Positions 38,401 to 47,597 are shown, numbered from the stretch's first letter. The stretch: 64,000 bases of DNA from Carposina sasakii (GCA_014607495.2 CP053148.1:10230001-10294000), one strand, 5' to 3'. Translations and numbers: made by a program. The notes: generated from the letters alone by a model not told the origin.

Positions 38401-40493
38401 TCATCACGATCATTTTTCTCCTTGGAAGCATACCTGGGAAGTGTCTGGTTTCCAAAATATGCACATAGACGCTACATATATAGTTTCCATCGACCAATTG
38501 CAGTACTGTCTCCCAACTCCTAACCGTTAAGGAGTGCTGTAGCTTCATCATCAGCACAGCAGCATCAGATATTGATTCAAGTAACACGTTAGCCCTACAT
38601 ACTACTAAATAATTTCCATCGACCAATTGCAGTAGTGTCTCCTAACTGTTAAGGAGTTCTGTAGCTTCATCATGAGCACAGCAGCATTAGATGTTGACAA
38701 CCTGAAGCATATACCTGAGTAAGACATGATTACGTAACAAAAACACCATACGAGCATACAATTTTCAGTGGTTGCCCTAGATTTCATACGAGCATACAAT
38801 CATCAGATGGGATCCAGGAGACCTGGTGAAAATGGGACCACCTCAGAGGTGAACTCTATCAAACATTTTTTTTTATCTGTCTATAATTGACGGAAATATC
38901 GGTGGACATACATAAAAAAAAATGTTATACATACAGACGAATTGAGAACTTCCTCCTTTTTTTGAAGTCGGTAAAAAAATGGTGGGAAACGATGTAAATT
39001 TTTGTTTATTACTCGATCGGGCAAAATTTATAGTGTCCAGTGTTTATGCTAGTTTTTTCATAGACAGATATTAATTATTTGTCTTGAAAAAATCTTGACG
39101 TGAAGATTCCTTAGTTTTCGGGAACGTGAACGACCAAAAATCATACTGTATACGACAAGGCTTAAAAAGAAAGGCAATGGTATTAGACTTATTAAAAGGT
39201 GCTAAGGAGAGGCTTTTATCCAGGCTGTTTCGCTAAATTCCAAACAAACCACTAGGTTAGGACATTAGTAAGTAAATTAATAAATTATTAATAAAGAAAT
39301 GGAAAAAATTCCTCCCCGAGTGGGAATCGAACCCACGACCTCTGCAACCGTGCTAGCGCTCAACCACTGAGCTAAAGGGTCAATTACTCCGATGACGAAT
39401 TTTACCATCTCTTTTCTAAATTATATATTGGCAACTAAATTAATTATAAATTAATAAATGTACATATATGCATAATTAATATAATAAAATTTGAAGGTAA
39501 TTTTGTATGATATAAAATTTTATTTCATTATCACGACCTTTATTCTCGACGATTATCTACCATATAGTGGTAGAGGCAATATACCTAATAGGTATAGTGG
39601 TCTGTGGCCATAGTCAACATGCGCTCACACAACATCACTATTCAAATAATTTCATTCATCTTCTTCTATAATATAAAAATGAATCATTAAATGTGTTGCT
39701 AAACGCGAATCTCGAAAACAGCTATACCGATTTCTTTTTTTAGAATATTCCTTGAAGTATGTACGAGGATTGTCTTACGGAGAGAATTTTTTTAAAAAAC
39801 ACTGTCCACGTGGTAAGGATCGCTATAAAATGTTAGTTTTAAATATAATCCGAATAGACTTACTTCAATAGAAAAATATTAATTTCACTTACATTGGGTG
39901 TTCCTCAGCGGCATCTTCGAAGTTATCCTGCAATATTTTATTATTCATTACCTCAGATCAAGAAATTAGGTTAATCAGGCACTCCTAACAAAAACTTGAA
40001 GCCAGTTTTGAAATGCGCGTGTGTGAAGAAATGTTGCCACTACATTAAAAAAACCTGGAATTATGCATAATTGGGGTACAAGTAATACAACACCAAAGGA
40101 GAAAATTATCGCATCTCATAAATGGAACCAAACTTAACAGCATATATTTTATATACATATTTATATAAAAATTGTTAAAGTGTTTCACAGAATACTTTTT
40201 CAGAATAATTTCAACTACGTACTCGTATTGTGGTCAGTTCTCACAATAGTGATGTAATGTAATAATATAACAAAAACATATCGGACCAGTAGTTTCTAAG
40301 ATTAGCCTGCTCAACCCTCTGCCTAACATAGGTACCTACTTACTAAAACAATTATTATAGCTATCAATTAGACAATTATGGGAAGTAATCTTACCTCGTC
40401 TTCAGTAAAATCTTCAGAAGCTAGCGGCGGCTGAGTATCCTCTCGAAAATGCTTGCGGTGCAGCGTCGGGGGTGTCTCTTGACTCAAGGCCAT
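14322..40493 (-). CDS. tetratricopeptide repeat protein 39 (TTC39) family, complete CDS, 12 exons
   Basis: Coding exons in transcript order: 40493-40395, 39927-39893, 37695-37594, 36873-36699, 23339-23182, 20031-19866, 19104-18943, 18593-18430, 18005-17844, 17631-17442, 16653-16373, 14451-14322. The total is 1824 nt, 607 residues plus TAA. Phases agree at every junction and all introns are GT-AG. The usual TTC39 landmarks appear in order: [17 protein letters not shown] (about 150-166), [20 protein letters not shown], a TPR-like helix pair [20 protein letters not shown] (312-331), [13 protein letters not shown] (415-427), TPR-like [20 protein letters not shown] (500-519) and the C-terminal [14 protein letters not shown]39/Iml2 proteins are cytosolic TPR scaffolds; vertebrate members are tied to lipid metabolism and cilia, but the biochemical role is not settled. 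The length is typical. A 5'-UTR exon must lie upstream, because an acceptor (catag|gtaacaatg) sits six bases before the ATG. The 13 kb intron between exons 4 and 5 hosts several transposons. Confidence 0.95.
14579..14880 (+). mobile_element. MITE, atagggatgtttac-ended family, copy 2 (TIRs intact)
   Basis: It begins aatagggatgtttac and ends gtaaacatccctat, a 14-bp terminal inverted repeat. The inside is a shortened version of 12408-12895. It lies just upstream of the TTC39 terminal exon, in the intron. Confidence 0.8.
15070..15276 (+). pseudogene. RTE-type LINE 3' end fragment
   Basis: The frame reads [20 protein letters not shown], then [13 protein letters not shown] and a stop. This is the C-terminal signature of lepidopteran RTE polyproteins (W.DD..R.AG..W, R..W..LGEAY). 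The 3' end has a (TTA)n tail at 15255-15272. The 5' part is missing, as usual for truncated LINE copies. Confidence 0.8.
15567..15660 (-). repeat. RTE 3'-terminal fragment
   Basis: Reversed, it carries the gtggcctacgtccagcagtg and gactgcaataggctgaag ending seen in full at 57772-58258. It is flanked on the left by a run of ten g at 15411-15420. Confidence 0.7.
15700..15985 (-). pseudogene. hAT transposase C-terminal remnant
   Basis: A minus-strand frame reads [20 protein letters not shown] followed by [20 protein letters not shown] and MIEDRAQC. This is the hAT C-terminal dimerisation block (T.ERSFS.LRR.K.WLR.TM..DR). The frame breaks soon after, and the continuation ([10 protein letters not shown]) is in another frame. 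No N-terminal half or TIR was found. Confidence 0.85.
19164..19432 (+). repeat. RTE-derived repeat, copy with cagcagtggactgcaatagg end
   Basis: It begins atggccgcgtggtgccggca, passes through ccactccatgtctgctcgtg and a gcgcctcccgtgttgacaac block, and ends gtccagcagtggactgcaat, aggctgatgatgatga. A relative at 35960-36190 shares all blocks. Fragments with only the last part are at 33795-33860 (minus) and 41975-42035 (plus). Confidence 0.75.
19866..20031 (-). CDS. TTC39 exon 6, weak donor
   Basis: The exon encodes [20 protein letters not shown] through [11 protein letters not shown]. Its end is set by the family motif VGFSGN and by phase with exon 7 ([11 protein letters not shown]). The donor is AACAAG|gttcct, a poor match to the gtragt consensus, unlike every other donor in the gene. 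Confidence 0.85.
20172..21150 (-). pseudogene. degenerate LINE reverse transcriptase and C-terminal region
   Basis: Reading leftwards, 21118-20940 encodes [20 protein letters not shown] and then [13 protein letters not shown], part of an RT fingers/palm region (the usual DDGTLGG has become DNGTLGG). Then 20504-20172 gives [34 protein letters not shown] and [19 protein letters not shown], a known LINE C-terminal block. Stops and frame changes separate the pieces. It lies in TTC39 intron 5, in the same orientation as the host gene. Confidence 0.8.
21338..21535 (+). repeat. dispersed repeat starting tagtggacgcccgcgactcc
   Basis: It shares tagtggacgcccgcgactcc, then gtccgcgtggactac, a gataaaaagtagcctatatg block and an aatcggtt block with 37233-37565. 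It joins directly onto the tandem array that follows. Confidence 0.7.
21530..22315 (+). repeat. tandem array, same unit as 2690-3770
   Basis: About six units of ccttcccgtgggaatttcgg, gaaatccgttcttagtgctt, a tccctaatgaac word and a tagcggttttcgtaaaa block run here. The array is better preserved than the 2.7 kb one. It ends in the retroposon-like tail gttcatccaggtcctataag and tataatattagtgtaga. Confidence 0.85.
22814..22927. mobile_element. foldback sequence, ~40-bp arms
   Basis: ttttatcggatgtttcagtg with acattttatatgaag on the left is answered by cttcatataaaatgttatgc and tactgaaacatccgataaaa on the right. The loop is about 32 bp. Confidence 0.8.
23509..23905 (+). repeat. dispersed repeat 'ggcgggaaaagctgg', copy 1
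   Basis: It runs from cggcgggaaaagctggaagg through gtgatgttttctggtagata and catggttttatatgcaggta to cctttccttcgggataaact. Relatives are at 28940-29160 (minus, partial), 32183-32575 (minus), 45524-45717 (minus), 47598-47695 (minus), 47775-48162 (plus) and 48203-48566 (plus). No ORF. Confidence 0.8.
23906..25254. other. TTC39 intron, no feature recognised
   Basis: The sequence is AT-rich with one GC-richer stretch at 24960-25070 that ends aaaatcacg|gtaagtg. That could be a 5' exon of the transposon gene to the right, with its acceptor at 25370 (gatttttag). Otherwise nothing was found. Confidence 0.35.
25255..28550 (+). mobile_element. decayed DNA transposon-like element with CATTACCG arrays at both ends
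   Basis: The word CATTACCG (or its inverse CGGTAATG) occurs at 25280-25287, 25315-25322 and 25335-25342 on the left, and at 28486-28493, 28508-28515 and 28527-28534 on the right. Between the clusters lies only the broken transposase-like gene plus AT-rich text. Clusters at both ends of one gene look like transposase-binding subterminal repeats. Exact ends and a target-site duplication could not be fixed. It lies antisense in the TTC39 intron between exons 4 and 5. Confidence 0.65.
25374..27893 (+). pseudogene. broken transposase-like gene (DFSENY / HGKGAPDG family)
   Basis: Frames join in order: [20 protein letters not shown]; a basic coiled-coil region; then [20 protein letters not shown], with [13 protein letters not shown] and a cysteine-rich [17 protein letters not shown]. 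Next comes [20 protein letters not shown], then [16 protein letters not shown], then [15 protein letters not shown] and a long C-terminal frame to 27893. The blocks DFSENY, SDG..QY and HGKG..DG recur together in large uncharacterised protein families scattered through animal genomes, and the acidic residues probably form a DDE-type site. That function is inference. At least five frameshifts or stops break the gene. One, near 26898, is a net loss of 4 bases where the SDG aspartate is expected. Several others sit in A or T runs and could be sequence errors. Confidence 0.75.
28735..28880 (+). repeat. dispersed repeat paired with 43265-43410
   Basis: aaaattcaacatggcggcta, tatttatcgtattttcacag and tgtttcgcaggtcatactag match the minus strand of 43265-43410 closely. 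This explains the short open frames on both strands here, which are not genes. Confidence 0.65.
29449..29883 (-). mobile_element. MITE, atagggatgtttac-ended family, copy 3
   Basis: Reverse copy of the 12408-12895 element. It begins atagggtcgtaaaat and ends gtaaacatccctat. The internal blocks ctcgctagcgt, catacaaacggctacc and aaattgtaatttcacagata are shared. Confidence 0.8.
30110..30690 (+). mobile_element. LINE 3' region fragment
   Basis: A GC-rich block of about 580 bp in AT-rich surroundings contains ggggcacccctccaccctag, ttgtcgctccgtgcgtgcgg, agggcccatgaaatgagtcg and cgatgcacgcctctaaacga. It ends in (aat)n after tttcgaaagagataca. The composition and tail fit the 3' untranslated region of a lepidopteran non-LTR element. 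The clade was not assigned. Confidence 0.6.
30698..30931 (-). mobile_element. tRNA-derived SINE
   Basis: On the minus strand the head is gccgattggtgtagtaggta (A-box-like), and the B-box is gggttcgaatcccgg at the complement of 30866-30878. A body ending ttagtacccacgacacaaga and a simple tail follow. The tRNA head cannot fold as a full tRNA, so this is a SINE and not a tRNA gene. Confidence 0.8.
32183..32575 (-). repeat. dispersed repeat 'ggcgggaaaagctgg', reverse copy
   Basis: Reverse copy of 23509-23905: gtttatcctgaaggaaaggc at the left end, cttacccgcatataaaacca inside, and ccagctttgcccgccgaatc at the right end. Confidence 0.8.
33905..34068. mobile_element. foldback sequence, ~45-bp arms
   Basis: ggctatcctttttgacggtt with catagtgatgatcagatcac is answered by gagtgatcatcctatgaact and gtcaaaaaagatagcc. 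It sits directly beside the RTE 3' fragment at 33795-33860. Confidence 0.75.
34070..35955. other. TTC39 intron, mostly unrecognised
   Basis: 34380-34500 resembles one or two decayed units of the tandem family at 2690-3770 (tccctgatgaacatacatgc). The rest is AT-rich without recognisable features. Confidence 0.4.
37233..37565 (+). repeat. dispersed repeat tagtggacgcccgcgactcc, with full tail
   Basis: Complete version of 21338-21535. The tail ggtactattgcgttgataaa, ttcttatatatcttccatgt and ttacatttttattatatcta is shared with 50612-50780. Confidence 0.75.
37790..39152. repeat. nested mixture of CAGGGTG-family and gaagtcggt repeats
   Basis: 37790-37875 and 38960-39152 are pieces of the family at 521-903, and 38345-38470 is a reversed piece. 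Between them lie a repeat bounded by gaagtcgg-type words (near 38260 and 38960) and a duplicated block tttccatcgaccaattgcag (38486 and 38611). This is layered insertion and not a gene. Confidence 0.55.
39230..39382 (-). mobile_element. tRNA-like retroposon head
   Basis: On the minus strand it begins accctttagctcagtggttg (A-box) and has gtgggttcgattcccac (B-box with a perfect T-stem). The acceptor and anticodon stems do not pair properly, and the sequence runs on into ggaattttttccatttc. It is a SINE or tRNA pseudogene. Confidence 0.65.
39893..39927 (-). CDS. TTC39 exon 2, 35-nt exon
   Basis: attgcag|GATAACTTC to CACCCAAT|gtaagtg encodes [11 protein letters not shown]. It is easy to miss because of its size. 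It is needed to carry phase 0 of exon 1 into phase 2 of exon 3. Confidence 0.85.
40395..40493 (-). CDS. TTC39 exon 1 (33 codons)
   Basis: It starts ATGGCCTTGAGTCAAGAG and ends GAAGACGAG|gtaaga. The residues are polar and acidic towards the end (ASEDFTEDE), typical of a disordered N-terminus ahead of the TPR domain. The start was chosen because it is the only in-frame ATG after the acceptor at 40500. Confidence 0.9.
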
Positions 40494-40499
40494 TGTTAC

Positions 40500-43260
40500 C
40501 TATGAAAAATTCAAATATTTTTTTCTACATAAAAGCATATAGGGGAAGCAGTACAATGATTGGCCCTTTAAGGGAATTGTCAAGTTTGAAATTAAATATC
40601 ATTATAGTTAGCCATCAAACCGATAAAGAATTGGTTTATTTCAATTATGTATGGATCTAAAATTTATATTAAACCCGATCTTATTAACAAAACTTTTATT
40701 TTCGTACATTAATTTCCAAAAAAGTGAAAATTGACCCAAAAACACAGTCATTGGCCCTTGGGAGTATATTCATTGGCATCAGTTAAAGTACAATGATCGG
40801 CATGTCATTCATTATACATGTGAGGTGCCAATGAATGTACTCCAAAACGAAATAGTGATGGGAAGGAAACAGAAAAATAAGTAAAAATACTGCCATTAAA
40901 GCATAGATTACCTCCTAAAGATTCCATTTCCCTTAAAAATTACACATGGAAAAATAAATGATTACTAAAAAGAAATGTGTATGTACATTTTTTTTTCTTG
41001 AATTTCCCAATAGTACTATATTTTTTGCAATGTTTTGATAAAAATACTATTTTTCCTTCAAAAAAAAAAGTGGCATCCCTAGTGGTGACCTCGCTATGGG
41101 AGCTGCAACATACAAGCGGTGTTTTGTTCTCGCCTCTTGAAACAGACGTTATATCAGCCATTGCATTACATATAGCAGGTTCATTTATGGTGGATGTCAT
41201 GTCAAAAAATATACATTTTCTATAGCAGGATATTAGCCTACTACGTAGTGTGCCATAATGGCCGTAGACATGTTTTCGACACATACAATTCACACCTAAA
41301 AACTAATAAACAACGGGCTTTAAAAATGGACGTGAAAAACATCGCCACACTATTCGTCGAAAGTTTCACTACAAACTGCACACTAGCAATATTATGAAAA
41401 CATCAGAATCAGAATGAGTGAAACTTACCAAAAATGACATCAAATAAGCAAATTTACGATTGTTGCCCTCACAGGACATACCTTCATTCGCTGCAACTCG
41501 GGGATCGTCTGAAGGGTTCAAGGGAAGGGGCTTCAAAAAAGAGAGGTTATCAATTCGTCTGTATGTTTTATTTTTATGTGTGTTACCTCAGAACTACGTC
41601 ATTTATGAACCGATTTAAATTTTTTTTATAGTTGGTCATGGTATGCTTTCAAGTTGGTCCCACATTCACCACATCAGGATATGATGATGGGATCTTGGAG
41701 AAATCGAGGGCAATCCTCAAATATTGTAATGTGCCTACAATATTAGTATTCTGTTTTTATACTTTTCCTGAGCGTTTTCATCACGTACATATAAAACATA
41801 ACATCTGATGATCGAATTTCTGAGGAATCTAGGGATATCCTCAAATATTATAGGCACGAGTAGTCGGTTTTTACATTTTCATAGAGAATTTTGGTCAGCT
41901 ACACATAATATAAAGGAAAGGAGGGTCTGATGATGGAGCCGCCGAAAAACAGATAGTGGAACTGTTTAGTAATAAAATCCCCCTATGGCAGGAGGAGGCC
42001 TACGTCCAGTAGTGGACTGCAACAGGCTTATGAAGATGAAGATAATTGTGTTAAGTCGTATAATTATATGTTGCGTTAAGCCGTGTCCGAAGTAAGATGG
42101 TTATAGAGGAAAAGGTAGACATGAGAGTAACGAGATGACGGATAATAGGGATGAATGAAAGAAGACCTACCTACCTACATTTTGCACCGACTCCAAATTA
42201 TTGGAAACAGGGCCTGCCCTGGAGGAAGAGGGAGTGTAATTATATGTTGCTTATATTGTCAGACGTAAAATTTCGAAGCCTAGTCATTTCATTGCCCTTT
42301 CGTCATGTGGCCGATTTAATCATTTGCTGGCATCTAAATCTGACAATATTATGCCTTCTAAACTTCGTACATGGCATAACGCAATATATATTAGTCCTTT
42401 AACATAATTTTACTTTAGTAAGCTCGAGTTTTGGCTCATAGGGGAGGAAGTCGGTTTTTCGTTTAAAAAAATATATTATACATTTACATATTGGTTATTA
42501 CTTTGGGTACTATCGATCACACATTTGAATCACATATTAATTATCATCTTAAAGCGTATTTAATAATCTTTTTAATGATTTTCATAATCTCATTTTAAAT
42601 AAAAGTTTAATAAGGTACATAAAAAATATTGTCGCTTTATGGTGTTCGATTGCTTGTAATAATTTTTTATACTTTTATGATAATGCAGTTTGGACTACCT
42701 ACTACGAGAACACAGCCGTATGTATTTATTACCTCTAAACTTCATCATCATCACACCTATGTTCAAAGAAGCTATCTACTGTACCTACATGAAATATATA
42801 AAATTCTCGTGTCTCGGTGTTTCTTACAAACTCCGCCGAATCGGTTTGACCGATAAGCGAGTTACTGGTTTTATTATAATAATATGTAGGTAAAAAAACG
42901 GTTTTAATCAGAGATTCTGTGCTAGAAATAAATGAACTGATAATGCCGATGAACTACACTCGCAACCGATTGCTCGATCGTGTTGTGGTACTGCCATACT
43001 ATATCGTCAGATTAGGTACGTATCTAAAACGATTGATGACAAAAATAATTTTATTATTGTAGTTATATGCATGCAATATATTCCCATACGCATATACGAC
43101 ATACGCCTTTCTTGATACGCAACTTTAAGTGAAAGTGGTAACTGACCGGTTGTCGAGAACTTTCTCCACACTTAGCTTTTATAAGGTGTACCTACGTACG
43201 AAAGACGCGCGACGCGCCAACGCGGCAATGGTCGGTCGATACATTGAAAATCAAAAGTAA
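40500..43260. other. upstream of TTC39, no gene supported
   Basis: It contains a reversed gaagtcggt-type repeat at 41520-41660 (gaggttatcaattcgtctgt) and an RTE end at 41975-42035, with AT-rich text elsewhere. A TTC39 5'-UTR exon should be here. atttttg|gtaagttt on the minus strand near 41425 is a possible donor, unproven. Confidence 0.35.
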
Positions 43261-43264
43261 AACC

Positions 43265-43410
43265 TCACAGATGCTCCCTCATGCATAACAAATCCAGCCG
43301 GCCTAGCACGGCCAGCGAAACACGAAATGATAAATCAATTTATCGATACCTAGCTGTCAAAATACGATAAATATAGCCGGCATGTTGAATTTTATCGAGC
43401 CGAGATCTGA
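43265..43410 (-). repeat. dispersed repeat paired with 28735-28880
   Basis: Reverse complement of the 28735 repeat: tacgataaatatagccggca and tgttgaattttatcgagccg. It has no ORF of its own. Confidence 0.65.
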
Positions 43411-43639
43411 AACATGTGTTCTTTGTATGACACAGGATGGACATGGGCATCCAATAAGAAAGGCTGTTTGGTTAAATATAAAATAATTGTCATGTTTGCC
43501 ATGTCAGTATTTAGAACCAAGCTCCTCTGAAATTACTGAACCCATTTTGATGACATATCTTGAATCATTTACACAGAAATAGTGTAGACCAACACTAAAC
43601 TTTTTTGAAATGATTTTTTCTCATTTTGTCTATACTAAT

Positions 43640-44440
43640 CTATACTAATATTATAAAGAGGTAAACTTTGATTGTTTGTTTGTTTGATTGCGGCGAATAG
43701 GCTCCGAAACTACTGGACCGTTTTCTTTCACCATTATAATCCTTATTGGACCTGGATGAACATAAACTATTAAGAATTTCCCGATATTCCCACGGGAAGG
43801 AGACCAACGGGAATTCAATATTTTTTACGAAAACAGCTATACATATGAAGCTTAAATTGAGCATATATGTTCATTAGGGACAGTGAGGAAAGACTAAGAA
43901 CGGATTTCCCAAAATTCTTACGGGTAGGGGACCAACGGATTTTTTTTTTTTTACAAAAACCACTGTACATGTGAAGCTAAAATCGAGCATATATGTTCAT
44001 TAGGGACTGAGGTGAAGCACTAAGAATTGATTTCCCGAAATTCCCACAGGAAGGGGACCAACAGGAAATCAATTTTTTATGAAAACTGCTACAAATATGA
44101 ATCTGAAATTGTATTTTTGAAGCAATAGCTTTTAATGTTGTTTCTTTTTACAGGTTAGTGATTAATAAATTACTTAGTACATTAGTGTATAAATCTTTGA
44201 TAAAAATTACTTGTGTAAAATAAAATGGTTGTAAAATTCATAAAATAAATTTCTCTTTACAGAGCAACAACTAAACTTTTTGTTTCAATAAATTACATTA
44301 TTACATATGTTCATTAGGGACCCCGAGGAAGCACTAAGAACGGATTTCCTGTTATTCCCATGGGAATTCCAAAATTTAACTTAAAACCGCTGTACCTACA
44401 TAATATGAAGTTGTAGCTATGTACTGATATGTTCCAAAGC
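43640..44440 (-). repeat. tandem array, same unit as 2690-3770, reversed and interrupted
   Basis: Units with cccgatattcccacgggaag and ttcattagggacagtgagga run on the minus strand. About 160 bp of unrelated AT-rich text interrupts the array after 44120. The retroposon-like tail is at its left end (ctatactaatattataaaga). Confidence 0.8.
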
Positions 44441-45523
44441 GAAGAGGGCGGGCCACTATAATTAATAATTACAGAACTAAAAAGTGTACATTACATACAT
44501 TGACTAAGCTTAAATACGAATAAAGAAGGAAGAATAAGGTAGGCAGGTACTGTAAAATCAGTATTTTATTATAGGTGTGTACACCTACGTTAAAATTTAA
44601 AACTAGTTCGTATAAATAATGTAGTAGTATGTAAGGTTAATATAAACAAAATGCATACATACCCAACACAGTAGTATCTGTTGTTGTCGCCAATAACTTA
44701 AATTATTATTTTTAAATGCTGAGAAATTAAAATCATGTGTTTACGTATGTATGCGCGGACTCATTCTGTAGTAGGTACAAAAGTTTTTTTAGCAACCTAT
44801 GTATTAGTTTGGCTTTCATTAGATGCAATTAAATTTTAGCAAAAACAGTACATGTATGATTTTTACTTATTTACGGGTCTTAAATAATTTTAATATCCCT
44901 ATATCGCTCAAAACCACAGAACACAACGCAGACTAAGTAGAGATGCTAACGAACACAATTACTCCAAAACAAGAGTAGTATATTCTTTGCTCCAAAAAAC
45001 AAACTAACTAAACCACAGAACACATTTACTCCTAGCGGAGAAGAAGGGCAACTGCGTACAAAAAGTATCAAAGGCAAGCTCACTGTTGCCATCTTACATC
45101 ACCCCCGCAAAACTGACGATAAATATGGAATGCAGGATAGGTACTTAGAAATTTACGATACATTCCGGAATTAGACATTTTCACTTACAGAAAACTCAAA
45201 CCAGAGTTCTGGCTCTAGTTTCCTACAAGGGAAAATGACCAATCCGAAATATGTACACACGTAAGGTTGGTCATCTTATCAAATAAAACAAGGATATTAT
45301 TATTAAAATATGATTATATCTGCATTCTACAAAAGCTGTGGGCCGCAACCGTGGCGGACGCGGGTGTCACATTGCATTTTGGATCTACCTAATGTCATGT
45401 CCCTATCACCGGCTACGCTCGCTATATTTCTAAACCATACCTATGTACTTGTTTTATGATTACTATTGGTCCTCTATCTACGCTTAGATTATTTATCTAA
45501 GCCAGGGTTTTGATTTTTTTATT

Positions 45524-45717
45524 AGTTTATCCCGAAGGAAATGCAAGGGGAACTAAGCCCATACAGCCAATGTCTTTAGTAAATGATTTCTGAATTTATG
45601 ATGGATGATAATGATGATGACGAATGGAAACGACGGGGAAATTCTCAAGAACGAGTGGAAAATAACTACCTCAAAATCAAAAACAATTGCAGAAAATACT
45701 TTCAAGAGCCCATGAGC
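45524..45717 (-). repeat. dispersed repeat 'ggcgggaaaagctgg', partial reverse copy
   Basis: It carries agtttatcccgaaggaaatg through tctttagtaaatgatttctg to aagagcccatgag. Confidence 0.7.
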
Positions 45718-45918
45718 CACTTAGTTGCACGGCAACTGTTCTATCTCTGACGCTGTCTCCTCGCCCAGACTTGAACGATGCGCACACGAAAGTGACAGCA
45801 ACTCAACTTTTTCTTTACAATTTTCTGCATTCATCAACATACATTTAGAAGATGTGTCTTTTTTAGAAGTCTTTGCGCTTGTCCTTAGAAAGCGAAGACC
45901 ACAGCGAAAAATATAATT

Positions 45919-46790
45919 TAAAAAATCCAATAACCCGACTGCTTAAAAAAGAACCAAATAATGTACATAATAAAAAACCTGAAAAAATAAGCACTTAGAT
46001 GTCCGGTGGTTTAGAATTCTATAATATTATTATGGAATGAATACTATAGAAAAACATAAAATATTTTATAATGATCGTAATATTACAACTGAACAGTTGG
46101 GATCTGTAGGTGACCTGATACATATTTATATATATCTATATGTGTATTTACATTTATTAATACTAAACAGATACACTATATTTCATATATATGTACACCT
46201 ACAAGAAGACAAGGATTACACACATCATAGTCATACATTCGCAACACTATATTTAACGCACAAGCAACGCCGCGCGATATCCGTAGTTCAGCAAAACTGC
46301 TGACGGCGCCGAACGTGATCGCGCCACACCCCGCTGCTCATGCGCTGGTACCTCCAGTCGTCCTAGGACTGTGACACAGAGTCCACGCCACCCTGTACCG
46401 CGACGACCCACATACGCGAGTGCCGCTACGCCACTGGTGGCCTATTTATATGTCTATGTGTTGTGTATATACCTATGTACTTTCGTGCTCGTGTATCTTC
46501 TTCTGTCTTATGTACTGTAAACTTTCACTATTCTCTCCTTCTATTCTGACTTTACGTGTTGTGGCAATATATCCATATACTGCTGAAGCTGAAGTTTCCT
46601 TCACGCCGCCACAACCTACCTAGCGACCTCCAATCAATCATCACCACCAAAGGATCCATTATCCGACAGACAAGCTAATATTTTCAATGGATCCTGGCTG
46701 TTCAGTTGTTATGTTACGATCATTAGAAAATATTTTATGTTCTTCAATAGTATGTAAGCAGTCGGGTTTTTGGATTTTTTAAATTATGTT
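45919..46790. mobile_element. foldback MITE, aaacccgactgc family, copy 3, split by an insertion
   Basis: The left arm (taacccgactgcttaaaaaa) and right arm (aagcagtcgggtttttggat) match copies 1 and 2. The loop is interrupted by 548 bp, described separately. Confidence 0.85.
46105..46652. mobile_element. 548-bp insertion in foldback copy 3, flanked by GATC
   Basis: In intact copies the loop reads gggatccattatccg. Here gggatc (GATC at 46101-46104) is followed by the insert, and gatccattatccg resumes at 46653-46656, so GATC is duplicated. The insert starts tgtaggtgacctgatacata and ends with the short repeat tail caatcaatcatcaccaccaa. It contains a GC-rich block at 46265-46440. No ORF is recognised. 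Confidence 0.75.
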
Positions 46791-46819
46791 TTAAAAATTG
46801 ACACCATTTCCAAAACTAA

Positions 46820-47041
46820 AATTTTCGCTACTACAGAATGAGTATAAAAAGTTTTGATGAACTGTGCAGAATTTTACGACTTGGTATCGCTCATCAAGAT
46901 ACAAATATGAGATTTGTTGTTTCATTTGATGTGGGTAAAGATGTCGTGCTATCGCTGCGCCGGTTGAGCGGCAACTGGCCGACCAGCAACTTTTTTGTCG
47001 CCGTGCGCGCATTTGCATTGAAACCAATAGACGGGCCATAG
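46820..47041 (+). pseudogene. PIF/Harbinger-type transposase fragment
   Basis: The plus frame reads FRYYRMSIKSFDELC, then IAHQDTNMRFVVSF and LSLRRLSGNWP. It matches the N-terminal pattern of HARBI1-like transposases (F..F.RM...FDELL ... I..QDTNMR ... L.VTLR). The frame then diverges and stops. No catalytic region is present. Confidence 0.65.
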
Positions 47042-47597
47042 TTGCGTCGCCGGCTTGCATCCAACGCCGCGGACAAAAAAGTCTCACATCTGTCGCGTCG
47101 CCACATGCGCTCACTTTCATACAAATTTATAGACTTGATGTGGGATAGTGCAAGCTCAACCGTACACTTATTAAAATTCAGATTACCTAATGAAACACAT
47201 TACAGACAACCATATCGCGTTCTAACTCGGACTAAGCGACCTCTAGTGGCAGCATACGCGAATTTAAGTGAGCGGCGCTCCAGATAAGGCTAGTTTTTCA
47301 TGCGAAATCTTCTGTTTCACGTGCCGGCCTATGTCGTTGTCTCTTTCGCACTCATTGAACACAGTACTAGGAATCCTACCAAATTTCGTTTCATTGGAGC
47401 GCCATCGCTAGACCTCCACTCGATACATAAGATTACAACTTACTTGAGACGAACGCGTAGACACTATTGTATAAACATAGTAGAATTGAAAGATAATTAT
47501 AAATATAGAGAAATATAGATTGTCTATGTAATCTTCGTGGGTGGGAGTGCACCGCACCAGCGCTCCTTAGGACGAGCCGCCAGTGCATGCAACCCAT
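47042..47597. other. no feature recognised
   Basis: The region is open in short frames on both strands but shows no recognisable protein, splice pattern or repeat beyond the Harbinger remnant to its left. Confidence 0.35.

Noticed and set aside
39311..39382. tRNA gene on the minus strand
   Set aside because: A- and B-box text and the T-stem are good, but the acceptor stem does not pair and the anticodon stem is poor; it continues into repeat sequence. Called a tRNA-derived retroposon instead.
40940..41400. overlapping frames on both strands upstream of TTC39
   Set aside because: The translations look random and no conserved motif or splicing pattern was seen. They may include untranslated promoter sequence.
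43406..43490. short frame ETCVLCMTQDGHGHPIRKA as a zinc-binding exon
   Set aside because: Only one CxxC pair, no acceptor or donor in phase, and it directly follows a repeat boundary.
45721..45930. minus frame with 69 codons (SSKCMLMNAENCKEKVELLS)
   Set aside because: It overlaps the end of a foldback element and a dispersed repeat; no domain recognised.
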